Shown piece after piece: positions 13,395 through 24,300 of a stretch of 64,000 nucleotides of DNA. Under the pieces are notes generated by a model, which worked only from the letters and a program-made list of their open reading frames with translations, had not been told where the DNA came from and made no database searches. How positions within the stretch are numbered: the stretch's first letter is position 1; each line of letters begins with the position of its first letter. The position numbers and the translations under genes are program-made. Location: the NCBI RefSeq assembly GCF_910594005.1, contig NC_057848.1, positions 49,121,616 to 49,185,615 of the forward strand, given 5' to 3'. The stretch is from Cervus elaphus (taxonomy: Eukaryota; Chordata; Mammalia; Artiodactyla; Cervidae).

Positions 13395-14052
13395 ATCCGG
13401 TCCCATCACTTCATGGCAAATAGATGGGGAAACAATGGAAACAGAGACAGACTTTATTTTCTTGGGCTCCAAGATCACTGCAGATGGTGACTGCAACCAT
13501 GAAACTAAAAGACGCTTGCTCCTTGGAAGAAAAGCTATGACCAACCTAGACAGCATATTAAAAAGCAGAGACATTACTTTGTCAACAAAGGTCCATCTAG
13601 TCAAAGCTATGACTTTCTCAGTAGTTATGTATAGATGTGACGGTTGAACTATAAAGAAAGCTGAGTGCCAAAGAATTGATGCTTTTGAACTGTGGTGTTG
13701 GAGAAGACTCTTGTGAGTTTCTTGGACAACAAGGTGATCAAACCAGTCAATCGTAAAGGAAATCAGTCCTGAATAGTCATTGGAAGGACTGATGTTGAAG
13801 CTGAAACTGCAATACTTTGGCCACCTGATGCGAAGAACTGATTCATTTGAAAAGACCCTGATGCTGGGAAAGATTGAAGGCAGGAGGAGAAGGGGATGAC
13901 AGAGATGAGATGGTTGGATGGCATCACCGACTCGATGGACATGAATCTGAACAGTCTCTGGAAGTTGGTGATGGACAGGGAAGCCTGGCGTGTTGCAGTC
14001 CATGGGGTCGCAAAGAGTTGGACACTACTGAGCCACTGAACTGAACTGACTG
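13395..14052 (+). mobile_element. BovB 3' end (right half of composite)
   Basis: Starts abruptly at the BovB GGTCCCATCACTTCATGG segment and runs to the 3' terminus. ACC(C/T)TAAATGA(C/T)T at 13188-13200 and 14053-14065 flanks the SINE plus BovB together, 11 of 13 positions identical, as expected if both were inserted as one unit. A long minus-strand open frame (13383-14003) is an antisense by-product of the BovB coding region. Confidence 0.93.
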
Positions 14053-14072
14053 ACCTTAAATGATTACCTCTT

Positions 14073-14300
14073 TTTTTTTTCATTTATTTTTATTAGTTGG
14101 AGGCTAATTACTTTACAATATTGTAGTGGGTTTTGTCATACATTGACATGAATCAGCCATGGATTTACATGTATTCCCCATCCCGATCCCCCCTCCCACC
14201 TCCCTCTCTACCCATATTATCTATAGTGAAACAGATCACCAGCCCAGGTTGGATGCATGAGACAAGTGCTCAGGTCTGGTGCACTGGGAAGACTCAGAGG
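14073..14300 (-). mobile_element. Young L1 3' end with 5' inversion
   Basis: 14073-14212 matches the antisense 3' UTR of the L1 at 59440-59580, starting with its poly(A) tail (seen as T). 14213-14300 matches the neighbouring part of the same UTR (59587-59670) in the opposite orientation. The whole unit sits between perfect 15-bp copies of AAATGATTACCTCTT at 14058-14072 and 14301-14315. This is the signature of a twin-primed, heavily 5'-truncated L1 insertion. Confidence 0.93.
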
Positions 14301-14315
14301 AAATGATTACCTCTT

Positions 14316-15820
14316 AATGAACAATAAAAAGCTTAAAATCGTTTGGATCCATTTAATGCTCATTGTGCTATTGTTGTTACATAATTTTCTTCTATATATG
14401 TTATAAGCTCCACAAGACTTTAATTTTGTCACTTTCAATGGTTTATATAATTTATATACTACCTACTTATTCTTTTTTGGTACTTTTTATACTTTTCTGC
14501 AGTTAAGTCATTTCATTGAGGATTATTTTCCCTCAGACAGAGAGTGCATTCATTTCCAAGGTAAATATTTATATATCTGAGACTAAATATATTGTATTAT
14601 TTGTTTTTTTCATTTATCCTATTTTGGTACTATTTTTCTGTTATTTTTCCTTTAATGAAATTATCATTATTTTTATCCTATTATGTCTCTTCCTTTAGCT
14701 TGTTCTTTCCACTATGCTTTTCAATAGTACCTTTTTTTGCTACTGAAGTTTCCAAGGCTCCCATATAGGATGATGATGTTTTGTTTTATGCAAACAAAAG
14801 AAGAAAGAGGAATGAATGCAAATTATCATAAATGCAAAATCTATATGAAGGTATAAGTAGAAAAGGCCCAAAATAATTTAAATTGGTATCATGTTTCCAC
14901 TTCAATCTCATATTTTTCAGGTTGATGTTAAGGAATATACAACTCAGTTCATTAAATTGAAGTAAGACAAACACAGCTCTCTTATTTAGCTCCAATTACC
15001 TTGTCTCTGACAAAGCAGTTGCTAGGTTTGTTGAGGGAATTATTTTATTGATATTGTTGGGTGGTACACAAAAAGTTGCATATTTTAAGTGGTGGACAAT
15101 TTTTAATTAAGAAAGTGTAAATAAAGAATCAAGTATTTCTTTTTGCTTTGGTATATGATTCATTAATTTTTTAAGTTTAAAAATGTAGTTGATTGGCAAT
15201 TATTTAGCTTGACTAACTCAAAATACTTTGTAAATGTCCTCTTTCATGAATGTTAATTTGACATTTGAAAGTTTATTTGAAGATATTCACATAATTCTCT
15301 GATTTGCAATAGTCAGACAAATGTTGAGAGGAAGACACTAGGGAGCAGAAAGTTTAAGTTCATTTTGATATCTGATGACTATTACAATTTATCCAATAGT
15401 TGCTCTATTCCACTTCTAATATAGCTAATATATCACGCAACAGTCAAAATAATCATATTGATATTTTTACATGAAAAAATATTTACTAGGCAGAGTGACA
15501 TTTACAAAAGAATTTTAAAGATTATTGTGCCTAACGGCATCAACTTTAGATGATGTGGCATTTGCAGTGACTAAACTCAAAATTATAAGTATATATTTTT
15601 CTTAGAAAATTTTGTATCATAATAATGTTGATTACTTTGAATTATTAAAATATATTATCCCACATTTTATCTCCTTGCACATCTTTTGCATTTTGTTTTC
15701 ATCTGTTGTTTAGTCTTTTTTCCCTTTGAAGTAATTATGTCACTCAAGTACTTGGTTGGAACCACCAAATTCCTAATATTCTAGCTAAACATTACTAATG
15801 CTCACCATTATTTCCACTTC
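14316..15820. other. No recognised feature
   Basis: AT-rich DNA with no recognised repeat or gene. Short ORFs (for example 14516-14698 and the minus-strand 14786-14995) are hydrophobic, low-complexity translations without family features and are probably spurious. Confidence 0.4.
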
Positions 15821-15824
15821 TCTG

Positions 15825-16195
15825 TGCTTAACTAGTCATATAGAAGACTCTATTTCCCAGCCTTGAGAATTGGTCAAGGCCACATGACTAATGCTGGTTA
15901 ACTGATTGTGACTGGTAGTAATGTGTATCATTTCAGGCCTGAGACACTTAAGAACCAGTGTACCATGCTGTCTTCCCCTGCCAAAACGGACCCTGACGCA
16001 GCATGTTAAAATGATGATTCCATAAAATACAGAGAATCAGCCTGAAATACTTAACCACCACAGGGAGAATATTTGCCTGAAAAATCATGGGGAGCTGAAG
16101 CAGAATTTGCATGAGTAGAAATAAACTAGTTTAGTGTTAAGTAACTGAGATTTTGGTATTGCTGTTACAGCATAGTCTAGTGTATCCTGACTGCT
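15825..16195 (+). mobile_element. Ancient LTR-like repeat
   Basis: Ends with AGAAATAAACTAG, then AACTGAGATTTTGGTATTGCTGTTACAGCA and TATCCTGACTG, an arrangement typical of the 3' ends of old mammalian LTRs with an AATAAA signal (here at about 16120-16125). The exact family was not identified. Confidence 0.45.
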
Positions 16196-16196
16196 C

Positions 16197-16517
16197 TGTG
16201 CTTAGTCACTCAGTTGTGTCTGACTCTTTGTGACCCCATGGACTGTAGCCCACCAGGCTCCTCTGTCCATGGGGATTCCCCAGGGAAGACCACTGGAGTG
16301 GGTTGCTATGCCCTCCTCCAGGGGATCTTTCCAACCCAAGGATCGAACCCAGGTCCATGTTGCAGGCAGATTCTTTACCGTCTGGGCCACCAGGGAAGCA
16401 CAAGAATACTGGAGAGGGTAGCCTATTCCTTCTCCAGGGGGACTTCCCGACCCAGGAATTGAATCAGGGTCTCCTGCATTGCAGGCAGATTCTTTACCAG
16501 CTGAGCTACCAGGGGAC
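16197..16517 (-). mobile_element. Bov-A2 SINE (dimer)
   Basis: Two BovA units in tandem, antisense: GTGCTTAGTCACTCAGTTG tail, first unit to about 16400, then a second unit ending in the AGCTGAGCTACCAGGGGA head. Translations across it are meaningless. Confidence 0.93.
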
Positions 16518-16624
16518 TGATACACATCTTAAAGAACTTAGGTGTAGACATGAGTTGTGTTGGGGAGAGTTTATTGACATATGACTCTGCTTCAATCATT
16601 ATATCTCATGTCTTATCAAATCAT

Positions 16625-16847
16625 GAGATTTCCCCAGTGGCTCAGACGGTTAAAATGTCTGCCTGCCATGCGAGAGACCTGGGTTCGATCCCTGGGTCAG
16701 GAAGATCCCCTGGAGAAGGAAATGGCAATCCACTCCAGTACTCTTGCCTGAAAACTCCGTGGGCAGAGGAGCCTTGTAAGCTACAGTCCATGGGGTCACA
16801 AAGAGTCAGACACAACTGAACGACTTCACTTCATTTCAAGTGATTTG
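16625..16847 (+). mobile_element. Bov-tA SINE
   Basis: Full SINE with the tRNA-Glu-derived head, an intact B box GGTTCGATCCC at 16682-16692 and the BovA tail. TCAAATCAT at 16616-16624 and 16848-16856 is a 9-bp target duplication. The B box suggests a recognisable pol III promoter; whether it is active cannot be seen. Confidence 0.93.
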
Positions 16848-16857
16848 TCAAATCATA

Positions 16858-17655
16858 CCAATTTTGTTTCTATAACCTGATTTTCCTTTTCCATTTCTAC
16901 ATCTACTTACAAAGCCTCTAAATTTGACCCCACATTAGGTACAAAAGTATAAATGCATTCTGTGACATATATTGTTGTAGGGACAACAAAGCTCTCAAGC
17001 TCATATTGTTTCATGCTGTTAATTATTATTTTCTGCAGAGGTAAAATATTACAAAATAAACATATATGAAATGCATCATGCATAATACAAAATCTTTACT
17101 TTTTTAGAATTATAAGCTAGTGAAACTCACATGTGTTCTGGAAAATCAAGACAGTATTAACCACTTGGTTGCTTATTGTGACCCAATAATAGAGTCATCT
17201 GAATTCTGCTTCTGTAAAGAATTATTGTTAAATGAGTAAAATGTCACTATTCTCATTTAAAGATAAAAATAGAAAACATGGAAGAAAACCAAGTTTACGT
17301 GGTTTACAAAGACTATTTATTATAGTATATATTTACAAGTGTTGTGTGCTTTCAGTTCCTCATGCTCGTCTGTTTATCATTTACCCAACTGATATTCTCA
17401 TGCCTTAGTACCAGGACAGAGAAAAAACATAAATGGTGGTTATTGAAAAGAATGATCATATTATACGAAGGAAGAGCCTGACAATGAGATAGATTAAATG
17501 AAGGGGATTTATTTTCTGAATACCTCACATCTTCCTTAATGTCATCACAGATGTGTTTACATAAACATATTCATTTTACCTTTTTAGGGAAACTTTGTTT
17601 TCTACTTTTTAAAATTATGCTAATAATTATTTTATGTACATTAAAAATGATTTTA
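16858..17655. other. No recognised feature
   Basis: AT-rich, without a repeat or coding region that I can identify. Confidence 0.4.
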
Positions 17656-17663
17656 TTTACATT

Positions 17664-17970
17664 CTTTTTGGTTGGGTTTTTGTTGCTCTGTGGGCTTTTT
17701 TTCCTGGTCATGGCAAGCAAGCAAAGGCTACCTTTGGTTGCAGTATGCAGGCTTCTTCATTGTGATGTCTTCTCTTGTTGCAAGCATGGGTTCTAGCGTG
17801 TATGGGCTTTGATAGTTGCGGCTCCCAGGCTCTAGAGCACAGACTCAATAGCTGTGACACACAGGCTTAGTTGCTCTGTGGCGTGTGGGATCTTCCTGAA
17901 TCAGGGATCCAACCCATATCTCCTGCATTGGCAGGCAGATTCTTTACCACTGAGCCATCAGGGAAGCCCT
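17664..17970 (-). mobile_element. CHR-type tRNA-derived SINE
   Basis: Antisense copy of the cetartiodactyl CHR SINE: TTTGTTGCTCTGTGGGC, several GTTGC.GC and GGCTCT phrases, then ACCACTGAGCCATCAGGGAAGCCC. TTAT(T/G)T(A/G)CATT at about 17653 and 17971 may be the target duplication. This SINE predates Bov-tA and is shared with whales and hippos by general knowledge. Confidence 0.85.
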
Positions 17971-18295
17971 TTATGTGCATTTTTAATTAAACACTCTCAC
18001 AAATCTTATTTCTTGTGTAGACGCTTCAGACAAGGAATATATAGAATAAAAGTTAATCCTGACTCTCACACCTCTATGTAGATAGTCTTACATTTGAGAT
18101 TTTAAAAAGAACCTCTCTACTGTTTCCAAAATTATCTATTTTATTACACACTTACATGAAGTAATCTAAAGTGTCTCTGCCCTCTAAAAACCTGTCATTT
18201 AAAACATGCATAATGGCCCTACACATTCATTTGAGGCCTTACATAAAAGTGTTAAGACACTAAACAGATATGTGATTCTTTCTGTTGATGGTTGG

Positions 18296-18501
18296 TGGTT
18301 TGGTTGCTAAGTAATGTCTGACTCTTGCGGCTCCATGGACTGTCGCCTGCTGGGCTCCTCTGTCCATGGAATTCTCCAGTCAAAAGTACTGGAGTGGGCT
18401 GCCATTTCCTTTTCCAGGAGATATTCCCAACCCAGGAATCAAACCCAGGTCTCCTGCATTGCAGGCAGGTTCTTTGCTATCTGGGCTACAAGGGAAGCCC
18501 C
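18296..18501 (-). mobile_element. Bov-tA SINE
   Basis: Antisense Bov-tA from GGTTGCTAAGTAATGTCTGAC to the tRNA-head end GCTACAAGGGAAGCCCC. No clear target duplication. Confidence 0.92.
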
Positions 18502-19669
18502 ATTACCAAACAACTATGCTTGCCACACTTGTATAATATTTACCATATTGACCTTTATTTTCTACTTATTTGTGTGCTTTTTATTATATCTATTACTAAT
18601 CATTGTGCTCCTGAGAAGTTGTATGCAATATAGCTTGGACTACAATCAATAGCAAACAGAAATTCAATAAAGAGTAAATTTTAGTTAGGTATAAGAAAAA
18701 TATCTAATTTCTCTGTTTCTGTGTAAAATGTAAACCAAAATGTTAGAATGGCTAAGGTTTTTTCTTCACTCAAATTTAACATAATCATAATTATTGACCC
18801 CTAAGTATATATGATTTGAAGACAACCATTTTAATGTGTGTGTGTGTATACATATATATATATATATTTAAAGCAATTTATTGTCTGTTTCATAATTTTT
18901 AATTATATCACAGCTTGTAAATTCAATCAAGATTTATCAGGATACCAAAACAGTTCCATACACTCAAACCACTGATCCCACTATGCCTAATAGAGCAGAG
19001 AAATCTAAACTTTTTTATACTGCTTCTGAAATTCTTACTGTGTATATCTATTTCCCTTTCTTGGGAGAAAAGCTCCACAAGTTTCATAAAATTCTCAAAA
19101 AGACTTGTGAGTCCCAAAATATGCTAAAGCTAAAACGTGATAGTTAGCTTTGACCTCCTCTTTACCTCTACCTCTCACATTCCTGTTTTAGTCATTAATG
19201 CATTCTTCTAAATATCAGTTAAAATTGTCTTCTCTCTGACCTTACTGTCCTAGTTCAGACCCTCATCATATCTCTTAACTGATTTCTCTACCTTAAGTCT
19301 TATAACCCTCTAGGGGAGGAAGCACTTGAAAGTTAGCAATATAAGGAAAAATTGCATTAGAAATGAGAATAAAGATAATAGATGAGAGAAAGTTTTAATT
19401 AAATTATTATCAGGATCAACAGGGAAATGAAACCTGATAGGTATAGCTAGTGGCAAAGTTACCAAAATAAGTAAATATCCATCCCCTTCTCCCACCTCAC
19501 CCACCCACGATAGAATTATTTGTTGTTTCTATTGCTGCAGTTTATGGGGATATCATAATTATAACAACATCTAAAATGTATGAAAATTATTACTTGTTCA
19601 TCTATTTCTTCCACTAGACTCTGGTATCTTCTAGAATATCAATCATTTTATTTACTTGCATTATTAATT
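18502..19669. other. No recognised gene; short TG/TA repeat
   Basis: AT-rich DNA. A compound simple repeat, TG then TA units, lies at 18834-18869. No gene or identifiable transposon was seen in the remainder. Confidence 0.4.
18834..18869. repeat. Compound (TG)n(TA)n microsatellite
   Basis: Runs as TGTGTGTGTGTGTATACA then alternating TA to about 18869. Not attached to a SINE tail, unlike the CA repeat at 20427. Confidence 0.85.
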
Positions 19670-19793
19670 CTCCCCTCTTCTTACTAGAATATCAGCACTA
19701 TGAAGGCAAAGACACAGTCTTCTTTATTCACCATTATATGCCCAACATCTAACATTTTATCTGGCATATGATTGGCAATCAATAAATATTCTT
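19670..19793 (+). mobile_element. L2 LINE 3' end fragment
   Basis: CTAGAATATCAGCACTATGAAGG, then GCCCAACATCTAAC, TCTGGCATATGATTGGCAATC and AATAAATATTC follow the L2 3'-end pattern (chromosome-wide CTGGCACATAGTAGGNGCTCAATAAATATT). It is an old element that predates placental radiation. Confidence 0.65.
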
Positions 19794-19796
19794 TGC

Positions 19797-19842
19797 ATGT
19801 GGGAAATGGTGACCCACTCCAGTATTCTTGTCTGGAGAATAG
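19797..19842 (+). mobile_element. Tiny BovA fragment
   Basis: TGGGAAATGGTGACCCACTC followed by CAGTATTCTTGTCTGGAGAAT is the centre of the BovA unit. Both ends are missing, so it is likely a deletion remnant. Confidence 0.6.
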
Positions 19843-20221
19843 TATTAGTCTCTCTTGTCTAGAGAACTGTATTAGTCAGTTCTGTAGAGACATTAGCAGA
19901 AAGAGGCTAATGATTGGTGAACTTTCTCAAAAAATATTGCTCTTGATTCATGAATAATTATAAACACCATTGTAACCCAAAGATTTTTCTAATGAGAAAT
20001 TAAATTCCGTAAGGAAAATTAAAAACTCCTGTCACTAATCAGGGAAATTTTAGGTGAGAAGAATATATCATTCAAAGTAGTGTTTTCTAGTAAATTTAAT
20101 CCAAGGGATAATAAATTTGAATCACTTCAGGTAATTTTTAGGCATTTTTCTTTCAATTTTATCTTGTAATTATATGAAAAAAACTTAGGCCAGAACTTAA
20201 ATTCTATTGTATAACATTTGT

Positions 20222-20424
20222 AGCACAGGTGGTGCCATGGTAAAGAACCTGCCTGCCAATTCGGGAGATGCAGTTAGCAAGTTTGATCCCTGGATGTAAA
20301 GATCCCTTGCAGAAAGAAATAGCAACCCACTCCCATATTCTTGCCTGGAAAATCCCATGGACAGAGGAGCCTGGTGTGCTATAGTCCATGGGGTTGCAAA
20401 GAGTCAGACATGACTGAGTGACTG

Positions 20425-20428
<4 letters not shown>
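20222..20428 (+). mobile_element. Bov-tA SINE with CA-repeat tail
   Basis: Diverged tRNA head (AGCACAGGTGGTGCCATGG), BovA body and the terminal GACTGAGTGACTGAGCAC, which runs directly into a CA microsatellite. The repeat evidently grew from the ACTGAGCACAC tail. Confidence 0.9.

Positions 20429-20459
<31 letters not shown>
20427..20459. repeat. (CA)n microsatellite on a SINE tail
   Basis: Thirty-three uninterrupted bases of CA, 16.5 units. It is likely polymorphic by general experience with such repeats. Confidence 0.95.
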
Positions 20460-20461
<2 letters not shown>

Positions 20462-20846
20462 AACATAATATTAAATTCCAATGAATATGCATTAACTGAT
20501 GTTAGATTTGTTTTTCATATTTTTATTCAAATATAGCATACATTAAGCAAATAATTCTAATTTTAATAGGAAAGCTTTATTATTTTTTCATATGTATACA
20601 TCCAGGAAACAAACAACTATCCAAATCAAATTATAGAACATCCTAAGCACTCCAAAAATTTTCCTCAGAGCCTTCATACTCAGTACTTGATGAGATGTAT
20701 ACAGTATTCTGATTTTTATCATATTGATAGTAAGCTTAAAGTAGAAAAACAAAAAATAATAGTATCCTTTAATAGAGATTATATTTATTATGTGAGTTCA
20801 ACCTCTAATTTTGTTCTTGTTTTGGTTAGACCTTTTGCTTTTCCAT
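20460..20846. other. No recognised feature
   Basis: AT-rich spacer between the CA repeat and the next BovB. No coding or repeat signature identified. Confidence 0.4.
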
Positions 20847-21781
20847 ACATGGAACAACAGACTGGTTCCAAATAGGGAAACATGTACGTCAGGGCTGTAT
20901 ATTGTCACCCTGCTTATTTAATTTATATGCACAGTACATCATGAGAAACGCTGGACTGGATGAAGCTGGAATCAAGATTGTCAGGAGAAATATCAACAAC
21001 CTCAGATATGCAGATGACACCACCCTTATGGCAGAAAGCGAAGAACTAAAGAGCCTCTTGATGAAAGTGAAAGAGGAGAGTGAAAAAGTTTGCTTAAAAC
21101 TCAACACTCAGAAAACTAAGATCATAGCATCTGGTCCCATCACTTCATGGCAAATAGATGGGGAAACAGTGGAAACAGTGGCAGACTTTATTTTGGAGGG
21201 CTCTAAAATCACTGCAGATGGTGACTGCAGTCATGGAATTAAAAGGCACATGATCCCTGGAAGAAAAGTTATGACCAACCTAGATAGCATATTAAAAAGC
21301 ACAGACATTACTTTGCTGACAAAGGTCCATCTAGTCAAGGCTGTGGTTTTTCCAGTAGTAATGTATGGATGTGAGAGTTGGACTATAAAGAAAGCTGAGT
21401 GCCGAAGAACTGATGCTTTTGAACTGTGGTGTTGGAGAAGACTCTTGAGAGTTCCTTGGACTGCAAGGAGATCCAACCAGTCCATCCTAAAGGAGATCAG
21501 TCCTGGGTGTTCATTGGAAGGACTGATGTTGAAGCTGAAACTCCAATACTGTGATGTGAAGAACTGACACATTTGAAAAGACCCTGATGCTGGGAGGGAT
21601 TGGGGGCAGGAGGAGAAGGGGACAACAGAGGATGAGATGGTTGGATGGCATCACCGACTCAGTGGACATGAGTTTGAGTAAACTTCGGGAGTTGGTGATG
21701 GACAGGGAGGCCTGGTGTGCTGCACTCCATGGGATTGCAAACAGTCGGACACGACTGAGTGACAGAACTGAACTGAACTGA
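20847..21781 (+). mobile_element. BovB, 5'-truncated
   Basis: Begins within the RT at the CATGGAACAACAGACTGG segment and reaches the 3' terminus GAACTGAACTGATA. It is among the better preserved BovB copies in the window. No convincing target duplication was found. Confidence 0.95.
20902..21567 (+). pseudogene. BovB reverse transcriptase remnant, 221 codons
   Basis: Uninterrupted frame of 221 codons covering the RT palm and downstream part. The catalytic YADD is intact at 21007-21018 within NNLRYADDTTLMAES. It is followed by the BovB connection and thumb region and the family C-terminal phrase WTARRSNQSILKEISPG. It lacks the endonuclease and the first RT blocks because the element is 5'-truncated, and a frameshift near 21560 cuts off the end (the QYFGHLMRR phrase is lost after a small deletion). 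It cannot make an active enzyme. The open frame reflects recent age rather than selection. Confidence 0.85.
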
Positions 21782-22029
21782 TACACCTGCTAACTAATTT
21801 GTCAGTTTCCATAAAAGAAATCTCCATGTATTTTAATTCAGATTATGATATATATAAAGAGATCAGTTTGGGGAGAGGTGAAATCTTCAAGTACAGAGTT
21901 TTCCATAAGATGAAAAAGATTAGTTTTTCTGTTTTCTTGGTTTGCTTTAATTTTATCTCATCAATAAAGTATTGATATCAGCACAGAGATTTTACTCATA
22001 TCTAAGTAGACTTATTTCTGGGATTCAGT

Positions 22030-23300
22030 TTTTTTTTTTTTTAATGGTACTGTAAATAGTTTTTTTTTCAAGTTTTATTTTTCCATTTTTGACTTTGGGT
22101 ATATAGAAATACAGTTATCATCATATTAACTGTTTACCAGAAACTTTACTAGATCCATTTCTAAATTCTCATTATTTGTGTACATATGATATCATAATAT
22201 CTATGAATAAGGATAGTTTTCTTCTATTCATTTAAATCTTCACTCCCTTCACTTTTCTTCCTGGCCTTCCTTATTGGTATGAATTTCAGTACAATGTTGT
22301 ATAGAAGTGATGTTGATGGAAAACTTTTTTTTATCTTTTTAAGTTGTTTTCATCATTTTCAAAATTCCTTCCAACTTAGATCATTTTTATTCAGCCTGCA
22401 AAGCTGCCTGTAGTCTATCATATGATGCACTTTTTCTGGTTCCAGTTTTTGTTTGTCTTTAGTTTGCTCTTGTTTTTGAAGGAAATTTTATATGTATAAA
22501 GAATTTTAGGTTGAAATTTTCAAAAACTTTTTTTAGCAAAGTAGATATGCAATTCCATTGCCTTCTGATTCTATAGTTTCTTTTCAGAAGTCAGGCTTCA
22601 ATCCTATTATTGCTTCTATCAAGGTAGTTGTTCTTATTTATGCCTGTTTTTAACATTTTTGTGCTTTCCAGCACTTTAAACTTGGTGTGGTTTTCTATGA
22701 ATTCATCTTTCTTTGGGTCCATGGACTTTCTAGAATTTGTGTGCTGATATCTTTAATGAGTTTTGCAAATTTTCCACCAGTATGTATCTCAATATTGCTT
22801 CTGGCCCATGCTCTCTCTCCTCCCATTCTATCACTTCTAATTGCCTGCACATTATGCCATTTACCGGTGTCCCACCTATTTCTTACACTCTGTTCTGTCT
22901 TTCTATTTGTTTCTCTGTATATAATTTTGTTGAGAGACATTCTATTCACCTTTCTTTGGGATAACTAATTCTATTTCCACTTTTGACCAGTCTACTGTTA
23001 AACCCATCTGAGTTTTTAATTGGCTTCCCAGGTGGCTCAGATTACCAATATTGTTTTGTTAACTTCTAAAATGTCCATTTGACTTTTTTTTAGATCCCAG
23101 TATCTAATGATAATGTTCATATTTTCATCCATTTTGTTAATCTTTCATTTATTATCTTTGACATAAGAGCAATTAATTTAGTCATTATCTGTCAACTTCA
23201 ATATCTGAATCTACTGCAGGATTTTAAAATTTTATTTTCCACTCTTTATCTTGAATATTTGCTGCATTTTCCTGCACTCAAACCTCTCATAATTTTTCAT
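22030..23300 (-). mobile_element. Ancient L1, ORF2 to ORF1, antisense
   Basis: Antisense L1: GAATTTCAGTACAATGTTGTATAG (ORF2) at about 22275-22300, then ORF1 phrases CATTGCCTTCTGATTCTATAG near 22558 and the poorly conserved ORF1 coiled-coil region to 23300. The 22800-22880 stretch has the GCCCATGCTCTCTCTCCTCC phrase typical of L1 ORF1 antisense. Heavily decayed with internal deletion between ORF2 and ORF1. Confidence 0.65.
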
Positions 23301-24300
23301 TATATGTTTGTGTGTACAAGAGCTGTAGAGATTGGCAGTCTCCCAGAGAGTTCACCCTTTCCGTTGTTAGGCAAAAAAAGCTGAGTTCCAGATTATGTCA
23401 ATGAAATCAAGGTCTGACCTGGGTTAGGACAAGAAACCAGCTTTAGTTAGACTCAATCCATGTCAGGTTTCAATAATCTCAGTGGTGATATCTGACATAT
23501 GATGTATCTTTGCAAGCTTTTACTTTCATCAGGACTCTATCTTCCAAACACTTCAAGACTCTTTGAGATACCCTCTGCTTTTTCAATGACACCCCTCGCC
23601 TAGTCTTCTGTGCTACTGTAACACTCAGAAATGACCCAGTGGTTGAATACTGAACATTTTTAAATGGAATATTTTAATATTTTGTCCTTCTCTTGATTTT
23701 ACATTGTCATGCTAGCTCTTACAACTACCCAAAGTTCTATGTTTTCTTCTTTCCAGGAAGACAGTTGTGCTTAAGACAAGTCATATTGTAAGCCTCAAGC
23801 TTGGGTAAGTAATTACTTACCCAGGAAGTATTCTATGATATTTGAACTGAGAAATGTCCCTTTCCTCCCCATCTTCTATGCTTTGAGATGAAAACTTCAC
23901 TCCAGATTAATGCAGCCAAGAACATAGGGCTGCCTCTATCCTTCATTCCCAGAGGGTTACTTTCCCAGGAAGGGTAGGAAGCCAGCATTTCTCATCTGCC
24001 CCAGATACCTGTGGCTTAGTCTAATTGGTGAGTGTGATTGAGAGATAGGAGCTCCCTTCTTTCACTCAGCCCCCATTTATGCATTGGAAGCTCTTCAACA
24101 ACACCACTGGGAATACTGGGAATACAAGATCATCCCTGACTTAGTTCCTGCTACTGTCACTCTCCAATTAGTGCTCTTAATTTGGAGGTGTCACTCAGAG
24201 AGAAGAGCATCATTGTCCCCAAGCTCATCTCCAGAGCCAATCAAGAGATTTTATCTGGGGAAGCAGATAAAACAGAGAACTCCAGTCTTTTCCTGAAGGA
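23300..24300 (-). other. Possible L1 5'-UTR region
   Basis: Follows the antisense ORF1 in the position where an L1 5' UTR would lie, and base composition is less AT-rich. I did not recognise specific L1 phrases, so this is inference from position. It contains the perfect 22-bp palindrome at 23802-23823. Confidence 0.3.

Noticed and set aside
13195..13647. 150-codon plus-strand ORF
   Set aside because: It runs through an antisense Bov-tA and across the junction into BovB, so its first half is meaningless translation of a SINE.
16197..16525. Overlapping ORFs of 63-107 codons on both strands
   Set aside because: All lie in a Bov-A2 dimer; SINEs do not encode protein.
16625..16700. tRNA-like sequence with a good B box
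   Set aside because: It is the tRNA-Glu-derived head of a Bov-tA SINE; the cloverleaf is decayed and the SINE body follows directly.
23022..23041. GGCTTCCCAGGTGGCTCAG, identical to the first bases of a Bov-tA head
   Set aside because: Only about 20 bases match and there is no body or tail. It may be a deletion remnant, but it is too short to call as an element.
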